Made by a program: the position numbers and the translations under genes. Below the pieces are notes generated by a model, which worked only from the letters and a program-made list of their open reading frames with translations, searched no databases and was not told the origin of the DNA. Positions 1 to 6,973 of a DNA stretch of 13,428 nucleotides are shown here, piece by piece. This stretch comes from an uncultured Pseudomonadota bacterium (GTDB lineage Bacteria; Myxococcota_A; UBA796; CAJQPC01), in contig CALGIB010000628.1 in the NCBI GenBank assembly GCA_937915955.1, positions 1-13,428 of the forward strand, read 5' to 3'. Within the stretch, counting starts at the first letter, position 1. The number at the start of each line of letters is the position of its first letter.

Positions 1-1806
1 CTCGAGGAGCAGGTGCTGCAGGACGGCGACCGAGCCCGCGCGACCGGACAGCGCGGAGATGGCCTCGCGACGGAGGGCCTGCGGTCCCTCGCCGGCCAGG
101 CCCGCCAGCAGCTCGGTGTTGTCCTCGCCGACCTGGTCCGCGAGCGCGCGGACGGCCCGGATGCGGGCGTAGGGGGTCGAGGCGCTGGCCTGGGCGCGCC
201 ACATCTCGGCGCTCTGGCTGTTGTCCACGGTGACCAGGAGTCCGGCGTCCGGATCCACCGCGACGTAGCCGGGGGCCTCGGGCAGCGGCAGCACCAGCAG
301 GCTGCTCTCCTGGTCCATCCAGACCCTACGGCGCAGGGGCTCGCCGCTGGCCTGGCCGATCTCCAGGTCGATCGGCAGCACGAACAGGCGAGGCCCCTCC
401 TGGCTGATCCGCAGCGTCAGCTCGTGGGCGTCCTCGCTGTAGCTGGGCTTCACGGACAGGGTGGGCGCCCCGCCCAGATGCACCCACTGGTCGAAGAACC
501 AGCGGAGGTGCTGGCCGGTGACCTGCTCGAAGGCCTGGCGCAGGTCGCTGGTCTCCACCGCGCTGTGGGCGTTGTCGGTGGTGTACAGCCGCATGGCGGC
601 CCAGAAGGCCTCCTCGCCGACCATCACGCGCAGCATCTGCAGCACCGAGCTGCCCTTGCTGTAGACGTTGGACGAGGGCGCGTGGTCCCCCGCCTCGGTG
701 CTCCAGAAGCGCCCGGCCAGCGGCCCGGTGTGGCTCGCGTCGTAGCGGCCCGCGACGCCGCGGTAGAAGGCCTCCTCGCCCTCGACCTGACGCATCCACT
801 CGGCCGAGTAGAAGGTCGCGAAGCCCTCGTTGAGCCAGAGCTCGTGCCAGGTCTTGCAGGTCAGCGCGTCGCCGAACCACTGGTGGGCCAGCTCGTGGGC
901 GACCACGCTGCGGCTTCCGCGCTGGCGGGTCTCGAGCAGCTCCTCGGGCAGCAGCACGCGGCGGTGCATGACGGTCGCGGTGGCGTTCTCCATGCCCGTA
1001 TACAGGAAGCGCTGGACGTAGACCTCGCGGTAGGTGGGGTAGGGGTAGGGCAGGCCCGTCCTCTCACCGAAGAAGGCCATCATCTCCGGCAGCTGGTCGG
1101 CGGCGAACCGGACCTGCTGGGGCTCGGCGTCGGGCGGGATCCACCACTGGATGGGCGGGTCGCTGCCGTCGATCGGCACCACCTGGTAGGGCGCCGCGGC
1201 CAGCATCACGAGGTAGCCGACGATCTCCTCGTCCAGGCTGTAGGCCCAGCTCCCGTCGTCCTGCTGGCTGCCCCGACCGTTGCTCAGCACGACCCAGCCC
1301 TCGGGCGCCACGAAGCGCCCCGAGGTGCTGAAGCGGTCGTTGGGGTAGTCCCAGGAGGGCAGCCAGTGGCGGTTGTCCTCGCCCTCGCCCTGGCTCCAGA
1401 CCTCGGGGTAGGTGTCGCTGCTGTCCGCGGACGGCCGCCGGAAGTGCAGGCCCAGCTGCGGGGTGGCCGAGTAGGTGATGACCACCTCGACGGGCTCGCC
1501 GAGGGTGTCGACGGCGAAGACGAGATCCTGGTCGCCCACGCGGAAGGGGACCTCCTGGGCGCCGACGCGGACGGACTCGATGTCCAGGCCGACCTGGTGG
1601 AGGCGGACCTCGGAGCTTGGGGGCGAGAGCGGCTCGAGGCTCAGCGTCGCGCTGCCCTGCACCCGGCCGCGCTGGGGCTGGAGCTCCAGGTCCAGGTGCA
1701 GATGGGTCAGGTCCCAGCGCCGATCCGGAGCCAGGGAGCCAGGACCTCCCTGGGGAGGAGGGGCGCTGGACAGGCCGATGGCGAAGGGGAGCAGTGCGGC
1801 GGACAT
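1..1806 (-). CDS. Secreted M1-family zinc aminopeptidase, C-terminus off the window
   Basis: Zinc metallopeptidase predicted to remove N-terminal residues from peptides outside the cytoplasm. Residues 1-602 are visible and the frame is still open at the left edge. YTGMEN (269-274) is the exopeptidase motif whose Glu273 binds the free amino terminus. HELAH (304-308) followed by NEGF with Glu327 gives HEXXH-X18-E, the complete M1 zinc site with His304, His308 and Glu327 as ligands and Glu305 as catalytic base. VYSKGSSVLQMLR further on supplies the expected transition-state Tyr. The N-terminal ~190 residues look like the M1 beta-saddle domain, and the last visible ~70 residues read as alpha-helical HEAT-like repeats. 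MSAALLPFAIGLSSA is a short signal-like start without basic residues. The ATG at 1806 has only a weak ribosome site. It is divergent from the beta-barrel gene with about 40 bp between. Family assignment is near certain; substrate and export are inferred. Confidence 0.95.
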   Translation of the reverse strand, partial: MSAALLPFAIGLSSAPPPQGGPGSLAPDRRWDLTHLHLDLELQPQRGRVQGSATLSLEPLSPPSSEVRLHQVGLDIESVRVGAQEVPFRVGDQDLVFAVDTLGEPVEVVITYSATPQLGLHFRRPSADSSDTYPEVWSQGEGEDNRHWLPSWDYPNDRFSTSGRFVAPEGWVVLSNGRGSQQDDGSWAYSLDEEIVGYLVMLAAAPYQVVPIDGSDPPIQWWIPPDAEPQQVRFAADQLPEMMAFFGERTGLPYPYPTYREVYVQRFLYTGMENATATVMHRRVLLPEELLETRQRGSRSVVAHELAHQWFGDALTCKTWHELWLNEGFATFYSAEWMRQVEGEEAFYRGVAGRYDASHTGPLAGRFWSTEAGDHAPSSNVYSKGSSVLQMLRVMVGEEAFWAAMRLYTTDNAHSAVETSDLRQAFEQVTGQHLRWFFDQWVHLGGAPTLSVKPSYSEDAHELTLRISQEGPRLFVLPIDLEIGQASGEPLRRRVWMDQESSLLVLPLPEAPGYVAVDPDAGLLVTVDNSQSAEMWRAQASASTPYARIRAVRALADQVGEDNTELLAGLAGEGPQALRREAISALSGRAGSVAVLQHLLLE

Positions 1807-1817
1807 GGCGCGGAGCC

Positions 1818-1823
1818 TACAAT
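1818..1823 (+). promoter_or_regulatory. Candidate -10 element (TACAAT) for the barrel-led operon
   Basis: TACAAT differs from the sigma-70 -10 consensus by one base and is an AT-rich island in a very GC-rich region, 23 bp before the TTG start at 1847. No convincing -35 hexamer lies 16-18 bp upstream, so an extended or alternative-sigma promoter, or a chance match, is possible. Its complement (ATTGTA) could equally serve the divergent aminopeptidase gene. Confidence 0.25.
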
Positions 1824-1833
1824 GCCGGGCCTC

Positions 1834-1839
1834 GGAGGA
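1834..1839 (+). promoter_or_regulatory. Shine-Dalgarno GGAGGA that fixes a TTG start
   Basis: GGAGGA ends 7 nt before the TTG at 1847, an ideal spacing. The next in-frame ATG (1856) would be 16 nt away. The upstream in-frame ATG (1805) would overlap the divergent aminopeptidase start codon and place charged residues before the hydrophobic stretch. The site therefore favours initiation at TTG 1847. Confidence 0.6.
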
Positions 1840-1846
1840 CGCGGCC

Positions 1847-3067
1847 TTGATCTGGATGCTTGCTGGGACCGCCTGGGCCGCCGAGGCCAGCGGCTACGTC
1901 GAGGCCCGAGGTGGCTACCTGTTCGAGGTGGACGGCGTGGCCTGGGAGACGGTCCAGCGCGCGCGCCCGACCCTGTCCGCCCAGCTGCACGAGCGGGTCG
2001 AGCTGAGCGTGACCCCGCAGCTTTCGCTGGTGCAGGGCCGCTACCCATACGAGGAGGGGCTGGACCTGCTCGAGGAGCAGCTCGGCACCGTGTTGGAGCA
2101 GTCGGGCTGCTCGCTGCAGGCGCCGCCGCGGGTGGACGAGGTCAGCGACGTGCTGACCGTCGAGCGCCTGTTCGTCGACGTCTACCACCCCCGCGTGGAC
2201 CTGCGCCTGGGGCGGCAGGCGCTGAACTGGGGCTCGGCGATGTTCCTGAACCCCACCGATCTGTTCGCCCAGAACCTGCTGGCCAGCCCCTGGCAGGAGC
2301 GGCAGGGGGTCAACGCCCTGCGCGCGACGGTGCCCTTCGCGGGGCGCCATCAGGTGACGGCGGTGGCGGCCCTGGCCGACGATCTGGAGACCTGGCGCTT
2401 CGGTCTGCGGCCGACCGTGAACCTGCTGCAGACGGACATCTCGCTGGTCGGTGGCTACTCCAGCCAGCCGGACGACTTCCTGGACGGCGCGCCGATGGTG
2501 GGGCTGGATCTGCGCGGGCAGCTGGTGCTGGGCTGGTGGGCCGAGGGGCGGCTGGACCTGGCCGACGAGGCGGCGCCGGTGGTCTCGGCGGGGCTGGACT
2601 ACAGCTTCGCGGTGCTGGATCAGCTCTACGTGGCGGCCCAGTACAGCTACGACGGGACGGGGGTCGAGGACCCGGCGCTCTACTCGCTGGCGGATCGGGG
2701 CCTGACGGTGGCGACGCCGGCCTGCCTGGGCGAGCTGAGCCTGGGTGAGCCGACGGCCGCGCCGCGCACGACCATCGGCCGGCACTACGCGCTGGGGACG
2801 GCGCGCGTGGGCTTCCTGGACGCCTGGTCCGTTCAGGCCGCGGCCCTGATGAACCTGCAGGACCGCAGCACGGTGGTGATCCCGCAGGTGGCCTGGACGC
2901 CGGGGCAGCGGGTGAGCTGGGTGCTGGGAGGCAACCTCGGGCTGGGCGAAGGCGAGTTCGTGCCGACGCCGCAGATGGCGACGTTCAAGGACGGCTTCAT
3001 CGAGCTGGACGCCAGCGGCCTGGTGCCGCGAGCGCAGGTGTTCAGCTATCTGCGCTTCGCGTTGTGA
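1847..3067 (+). CDS. Outer-membrane-type beta-barrel protein (DUF1302/porin-like)
   Basis: A 406-residue protein predicted to be exported and inserted in the outer membrane. It starts MIWMLAGTAWAAEA, a very short signal-like peptide with a plausible cleavage after AWA or AEA. The rest alternates polar and hydrophobic residues in amphipathic beta-strands with Gly/Tyr/Trp-rich turns, for example residues 196-270, and ends in an aromatic-rich strand FSYLRFAL, compatible with a BAM-type C-terminal signal although the last residue is Leu, not Phe. LRLGRQALNWGSAMF with NPTDLF (119-140) resembles the GRQ...WG...NPTD motif I recall from DUF1302-like and related porin-like barrels. Cys88 and Cys293 could form a disulfide. 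The TTG start is chosen from the GGAGGA site. It is the first gene of the operon, 13 nt before the ABC ATPase, which suggests it is the outer-membrane partner of that transporter. Barrel nature is fairly sure; the precise family and cargo are not. Confidence 0.75.
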   Translation: MIWMLAGTAWAAEASGYVEARGGYLFEVDGVAWETVQRARPTLSAQLHERVELSVTPQLSLVQGRYPYEEGLDLLEEQLGTVLEQSGCSLQAPPRVDEVSDVLTVERLFVDVYHPRVDLRLGRQALNWGSAMFLNPTDLFAQNLLASPWQERQGVNALRATVPFAGRHQVTAVAALADDLETWRFGLRPTVNLLQTDISLVGGYSSQPDDFLDGAPMVGLDLRGQLVLGWWAEGRLDLADEAAPVVSAGLDYSFAVLDQLYVAAQYSYDGTGVEDPALYSLADRGLTVATPACLGELSLGEPTAAPRTTIGRHYALGTARVGFLDAWSVQAAALMNLQDRSTVVIPQVAWTPGQRVSWVLGGNLGLGEGEFVPTPQMATFKDGFIELDASGLVPRAQVFSYLRFAL

Positions 3068-3080
3068 GTTAGCTCTGGCC

Positions 3081-3752
3081 ATGCTCTTGAAGCTCGACCG
3101 CGTCGGCAAGCGCTACCCCATGGGTGGAGGCCACGTCGACGCCCTCAAGGATGTCTCGCTCGAGATCCAGGCCGGCGAGTTCCTCGCGTTCGCGGGCCCC
3201 TCGGGCTCGGGAAAGACCACGCTGCTGAACCTCGTCGGCTGCCTGGACACGCCCTCCTCCGGCAGCATCCAGCTCGACGGGCAGGACCTGGGCCGGATGT
3301 CCAGGGGACAGCTGGGCCAGCTGCGGGCCGCCAGGATCGGCTTCGTGTTCCAGTCCTTCAACCTCATCCCCGTGCTCTCGGCGCTGGAGAACGTCGAGGT
3401 CGCGCTGCGCCTCGGCGGCCTGCCCGCCGACCTGGACCGCTGCGAGCAGGCCCTGGTGGACGTGGGCCTCAAGGAGCAGCTGCACAAGCGCCCCAACCAG
3501 ATGTCCGGGGGGCAGCAGCAGCGGGTGGCCATCGCCCGCGCGCTCGTCAAGCAGCCGGCGCTGGTCATCGCGGACGAGCCCACCGCCAACCTCGACAGCC
3601 ACAACGGCGAGGCGGTGCTGGACCTGATGCGTGCCCTGAACGAGGACAAGGGCGCGACCTTCCTGTTCTCGACCCACGACTCGATCGTGCTCGACCGCGT
3701 GCGTCGCACGGTCTGGCTCCGGGACGGAGTGGTCCAGAAGATCGAGCCATGA
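3081..3752 (+). CDS. LolD/MacB-type ABC transporter ATPase
   Basis: Cytoplasmic ATPase of 223 residues that would power the two FtsX-like permeases encoded next. All nucleotide-binding motifs are intact: Walker A GPSGSGKTT (39-47), Q-loop Gln91 in FVFQSFNLIP, signature MSGGQQQR (141-148, Met in place of the usual Leu), Walker B LVIADEP (161-167) with catalytic Glu166, D-loop NLD (170-172) and H-loop His199. The length and the FQSFNLIPVLSALENV segment are typical of the LolD/MacB/FtsE (type VII, mechanotransmission) group, which moves substrates on the periplasmic side rather than through the membrane. No transmembrane segment is present. The start at 3081 lacks a strong Shine-Dalgarno. The end overlaps the next start by 4 bp (ATGA), so stoichiometric translation is expected. 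It is not full-length MacB, because the permeases are separate genes. Confidence 0.95.
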   Translation: MLLKLDRVGKRYPMGGGHVDALKDVSLEIQAGEFLAFAGPSGSGKTTLLNLVGCLDTPSSGSIQLDGQDLGRMSRGQLGQLRAARIGFVFQSFNLIPVLSALENVEVALRLGGLPADLDRCEQALVDVGLKEQLHKRPNQMSGGQQQRVAIARALVKQPALVIADEPTANLDSHNGEAVLDLMRALNEDKGATFLFSTHDSIVLDRVRRTVWLRDGVVQKIEP

Positions 3753-4948
3753 CCGGCTTCCTGGTCGGCCTGGCGCTCAAGAACCTGTTCCGCAACGTGC
3801 GCCGGAACCTGATCTCCGGCGTCGCCGTGATCTGGGGCGTGGCCCTGATGATCCTGGGCTACGGCTTCATCGACGGGCTCGACGAGAACATCATCCGAAC
3901 CGAGATCGACACGCTCTCGGGGCACGTGATGCTGCGGCCACAGGGCTACCCCGAGTCCAGCCTGTCCGCGCCCGTGGACATGCTCGAGCCCTTGCCCCAG
4001 GAGCTGCTCGCCGGGCTGGCCGAGCACACGTGGACCCAGCGCCTGCGCTTCGACGTGCGCCTGGTCAGCGGCCCCGAGTCCATCCGCGCGATGGGCGTCG
4101 GCTTCGAGCCGCTGCGCGACCCCCAGGTCTTTCCGCGGGACGGCTACGACCTCAAGGGCGCCTGGCCCGAGCAGCGCGGGCTGGTGGTGGGGTCCCGCCT
4201 CGCGCGCCTGCTCGAGGTGGGCCCAGGCGAGGTGGTGGTGCTGCAGGTGCGCACCTCGGCGGGCTCGATCAACGCCCTGTCCATCGAGATCAGCGGCGTG
4301 GTCACCACGCACAACCCCGCCATCGACAACTTCGTGGTGCTGCTCCCGCTCGATCAGGCCATGTCCCTGGTCCAGGCTCCCGGCCCCAGCGAGGTCTCGA
4401 TCCGCCTGCCTCGACGAGGCCAGGCCGACGCCGTGGCCGCCCAGCTGGATGGCGCCTGGGCCGCCCACACCTACATGGACGCGGCGCGCGACATGATCGC
4501 GCTGAACGTGGCCCGCCGGAAGGCCCTGGGTTTCCTGGTGCTGATGATCATGGCCATCGCCGCGACGGGCATCGCCAACACGGTGATCATGGCCACCTAC
4601 GAGCGCGTGCGCGAGGTCGGGGCGCTGGCCGCCATGGGCATGACGCCCGGTCAGGTCCGAGCGATGTTCCTGCTCGAGGGCGCCGCCCTGGGCCTGATCG
4701 CCGGCACCCTCGGCGCGGCCCTGGGTGCGGGCGCCAACTACTACTTCAGCACCTCCGGCGTCAGCCTGGACGCGCTGGCCGAGTCGGGATCGGCGGTGAC
4801 CTTCTCGACCACGCTGTACTCCGCGTTCCGGTGGGGCCCCGTCCTGGGTGGGCTGGCCTTCGGCGCCCTGGTCGCCGCCCTGGCCAGCATCTACCCGGCC
4901 AACCACGCGGCCAACCTGGACCCCGCCGTCGCTGTGAGGACCGACTGA
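3749..4948 (+). CDS. FtsX-like/LolC-E-type ABC permease, first of two
   Basis: Inner-membrane permease of 399 residues with the four-helix MacB/LolC/E topology. One N-terminal helix (about 22-42) follows an amphipathic stretch LKNLFRNVRRN. A large periplasmic domain covers about 45-255. Three C-terminal helices lie at about 259-281, 306-333 and 363-384. YERVREVGALAAMGM (284-298) is the coupling-helix region that contacts the ATPase, and IYPANHAANLDPAVAVR (381-397) is the conserved FtsX-family C-terminal motif. ATG 3749 overlaps the ATPase stop by 4 bp; its own stop shares one base with the next ATG (TGATG). In Lol systems such permeases transmit ATP hydrolysis to the periplasm to release a lipoprotein to LolA. 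Here the LolA-like gene is two genes downstream, which supports an analogous role. The cargo is unknown. Confidence 0.93.
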   Translation: MTGFLVGLALKNLFRNVRRNLISGVAVIWGVALMILGYGFIDGLDENIIRTEIDTLSGHVMLRPQGYPESSLSAPVDMLEPLPQELLAGLAEHTWTQRLRFDVRLVSGPESIRAMGVGFEPLRDPQVFPRDGYDLKGAWPEQRGLVVGSRLARLLEVGPGEVVVLQVRTSAGSINALSIEISGVVTTHNPAIDNFVVLLPLDQAMSLVQAPGPSEVSIRLPRRGQADAVAAQLDGAWAAHTYMDAARDMIALNVARRKALGFLVLMIMAIAATGIANTVIMATYERVREVGALAAMGMTPGQVRAMFLLEGAALGLIAGTLGAALGAGANYYFSTSGVSLDALAESGSAVTFSTTLYSAFRWGPVLGGLAFGALVAALASIYPANHAANLDPAVAVRTD

Positions 4949-6177
4949 TGGTCTGGCTCCTCCGCCTCGCGGCGCGCAACGTCTTCCGCAACACCCGACG
5001 CAGCCTGCTCACCACGGCCACCGTCCTGCTCGGCACGGCCATGCTGACCGTGGCGCTGTCCTTCGTCGGCGGCCTGCTCGGCGGCCTGATGTCCGGCGTC
5101 GCCGCCACCGCGGGCGAGGTCCGGATCGTCACGCCCGAGTACGAGCTGCGCGAGGCCTTGATGCCCCTGGACGCCAACATCGCCCCGGTCGAGCCGGTGC
5201 TCGAGGCCGTGCGCGCTCGGGGCTACGCCGCGCACCCCTTCCTGAGCTCGGGGGTCACCGCCACGGTCGGGGAGGACATCGGCGAGGTCTTCTGCCAGGT
5301 CGTTGGGTCGGATCCGAGCTACTACGCCGAGGTGCTCGACCTGGACGAGCGCCTGGTCGCGGGGCGCCTGATCGAGGCCGAGCGCGGCGAGTCGCTGCTG
5401 GGGCTGGCCCTGGCCGAGGACCTGGGCGCGGAGGTGGGCGACGAGCTGGTCGTGCTCGGGCAGACCCAGGACGGCTCGATGAGCCCGGTCAAGACCACGG
5501 TGGTCGGCGTGGTGGACGTGGGCAACATCATCAGCAACCGACAGGCCTTCATGAGCCTGGCCGAGCTGCAGTGGATGATCGACCTCGAGGGCGGCGCCCT
5601 GCAGGTCTACGTGGACTCGGGCGCGGACATCGGCGGCGCCCGCGAGGTGGCCCAGGACCTGGCCCAGGACCCGGCGCTCGCCGGCCTGACCATCCAGGCC
5701 TGGAACGAGCGGGACACCTTCCGTCAGATCTACGACCTGTCCCGCACCATCCACTTCGTGCTCGCGGGCGGCATCGTCTTCATCACCGCGCTGGGTGTGC
5801 TGAACACGATGATGATGTCGGTGCTCGAGCGCACCGGCGAGGTGGGCGTGCTGCGCGCCATGGGCATGAAGGGACCGTCGGTGGTGTTCATGTTCGTGGT
5901 CGAGGGGCTGGGCATCGGCCTGGTCGGATCGGTCCTGGGCCTGGCCCTGGGCACCCCCGTGGCGCTCTACCTCCAGAGGCACGGCATCGAGATCGGCCAG
6001 GACGTGGCGAACAAGGTCGCCGTGCCCGTGAACTCGACCTTCTACGCCGACCTGACCCCCGAGATCGCCGTGTCCGCCTTCCTCCTCGGCCTGCTCATCG
6101 CCGCCCTCGGGGCGCTGGTCCCAGCGCTGCGTGCCACCTCCATCCAGCCCGTCGACGCCATGCGGAGTCACCGATGA
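4948..6177 (+). CDS. FtsX-like/LolC-E-type ABC permease, second of two
   Basis: A 409-residue partner permease with the same plan as its upstream neighbour. The N-terminal part reads LAARNVFRNTRRSLLTTA, followed by a helix at about 21-47 that is rich in Gly and Leu. A periplasmic domain spans about 55-265, and helices lie at about 268-291, 314-341 and 371-393. ERTGEVGVLRAMGM (294-307) is the ATPase-coupling motif and VPALRATSIQPVDAMR the family C-terminus. The two permeases share these motifs but differ widely in the periplasmic domain, so a heterodimer like LolC-LolE is more likely than a recent duplication. The start is the ATG of the TGATG overlap with the first permease. The last codons overlap the LolA-like gene (ATGA), continuing the translational coupling. 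The family is clear; a specific name such as LolC or LolE is not justified. Confidence 0.93.
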   Translation: MVWLLRLAARNVFRNTRRSLLTTATVLLGTAMLTVALSFVGGLLGGLMSGVAATAGEVRIVTPEYELREALMPLDANIAPVEPVLEAVRARGYAAHPFLSSGVTATVGEDIGEVFCQVVGSDPSYYAEVLDLDERLVAGRLIEAERGESLLGLALAEDLGAEVGDELVVLGQTQDGSMSPVKTTVVGVVDVGNIISNRQAFMSLAELQWMIDLEGGALQVYVDSGADIGGAREVAQDLAQDPALAGLTIQAWNERDTFRQIYDLSRTIHFVLAGGIVFITALGVLNTMMMSVLERTGEVGVLRAMGMKGPSVVFMFVVEGLGIGLVGSVLGLALGTPVALYLQRHGIEIGQDVANKVAVPVNSTFYADLTPEIAVSAFLLGLLIAALGALVPALRATSIQPVDAMRSHR

Positions 6178-6905
6178 TGCAGCTCTTCCTCGCCCTGTCC
6201 GTGCCCGGTCTCCACGCCGAGGAGCTGCCGACGGCGCAGGACCTCCTCGCGAAGGTCGACGCCAACATGACCTTCGAGAGCCGCTCGCTCGAGGCCACCA
6301 TGGAGGTCGTCAAGCCCAAGCGCACCAAGACCTACACCCTGCAGAGCTACGGCCGGGGCGCGGACGAGGCCGCCAGCGAGTTCCTGTCGCCCGCGCGGGA
6401 CGCCGGCACCAAGATGCTCAAGCGCGGCGACGAGCTGTGGATGTATCTGCCCAGCATCGAGAAGGTGCAGAAGCTCTCGGGCCACATGCTGCGCCAGGGG
6501 ATGATGGGCTCGGACGTCAGCTACGAGGACATGATGGAGTCCTCGAGCTGGCTGACCCACTACACCGCGACGGTGACCGGCTCGGGCGAGTTCGAGGACC
6601 AGGCCTGCTGGACGCTGGAGCTGAAGGCCAGGCAGGACGACGTCAGCTACCCCGTGCGCAAGGTCTGGGTCGCCAAGGACAGCCTGGTGCCCGTGAAGCA
6701 GGAGCTCTACGCGCTCTCGGGCATGCTGATCAAGGTCTGGACCATGCACGACGTGCGAGAGATCGAGGGCCGCTACTACCCCATGCGGATGCGCATCGAG
6801 GACAAGCTCCAGCAGGACTCCTACACCGAGATGCGGTTCGCGAACGTGTCGTTCAGCGTCCCGCTCGAGGACGAGGTCTTCAGCCAGCGTTGGCTGGAGC
6901 GCTGA
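6174..6905 (+). CDS. LolA-like outer-membrane lipoprotein-sorting protein (PF17131 type)
   Basis: Periplasmic carrier of 243 residues predicted to accept a lipidated or lipid cargo from the ABC-FtsX complex and carry it to the outer membrane. MMQLFLALSVPGLHA is a minimal signal peptide with cleavage likely after LHA. The mature part carries the hallmark I recall for the PF17131 family: DELWMYLPSIEKVQKLSG (86-103) followed by MMGSDVSYEDM (110-120), on an incomplete beta-barrel fold similar to LolA and LolB. Later strands hold KVWVAKDSLVPVKQELY (163-179) and the ending EDEVFSQRWLER. Two adjacent ATGs (6174 and 6177) are possible starts; 6174 gives the 4-bp ATGA overlap with the permease stop. 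Proteins of this family often accompany FtsX or RND/MMPL exporters. It is not canonical LolA. Family membership is strong, and the direction of transport is inferred from Lol analogy. Confidence 0.9.
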   Translation: MMQLFLALSVPGLHAEELPTAQDLLAKVDANMTFESRSLEATMEVVKPKRTKTYTLQSYGRGADEAASEFLSPARDAGTKMLKRGDELWMYLPSIEKVQKLSGHMLRQGMMGSDVSYEDMMESSSWLTHYTATVTGSGEFEDQACWTLELKARQDDVSYPVRKVWVAKDSLVPVKQELYALSGMLIKVWTMHDVREIEGRYYPMRMRIEDKLQQDSYTEMRFANVSFSVPLEDEVFSQRWLER

Positions 6906-6973
6906 GCCGTGCCGTCCCGGCTTCGATCGGCTGCTCGGGGCTCGGGGGGCCGGCGACGAGATAGCAGGTCGTC

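Noticed and set aside
13..2748. Very long plus-strand open frame opposite the aminopeptidase
   Set aside because: It runs antisense to an M1 peptidase with a full zinc site and then out of frame through the barrel gene. Its product is Gly/Ala/Arg-rich low complexity with no domain, as expected for a high-GC antisense shadow.
3113..4906. 597-residue minus-strand frame opposite the ATPase and first permease
   Set aside because: The forward genes carry complete family motifs. The antisense product is His/Gln/Arg-rich and featureless.
3081..4948. MacAB-type macrolide or peptide exporter
   Set aside because: ATPase and permeases are separate genes, there are two different permeases, no MacA-type membrane-fusion protein is present, and a LolA-like carrier follows.
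4891..6171. 426-residue minus-strand frame opposite the second permease
   Set aside because: Same reason: composition is the mirror of a Leu/Val/Gly-rich membrane protein and no motif is present.
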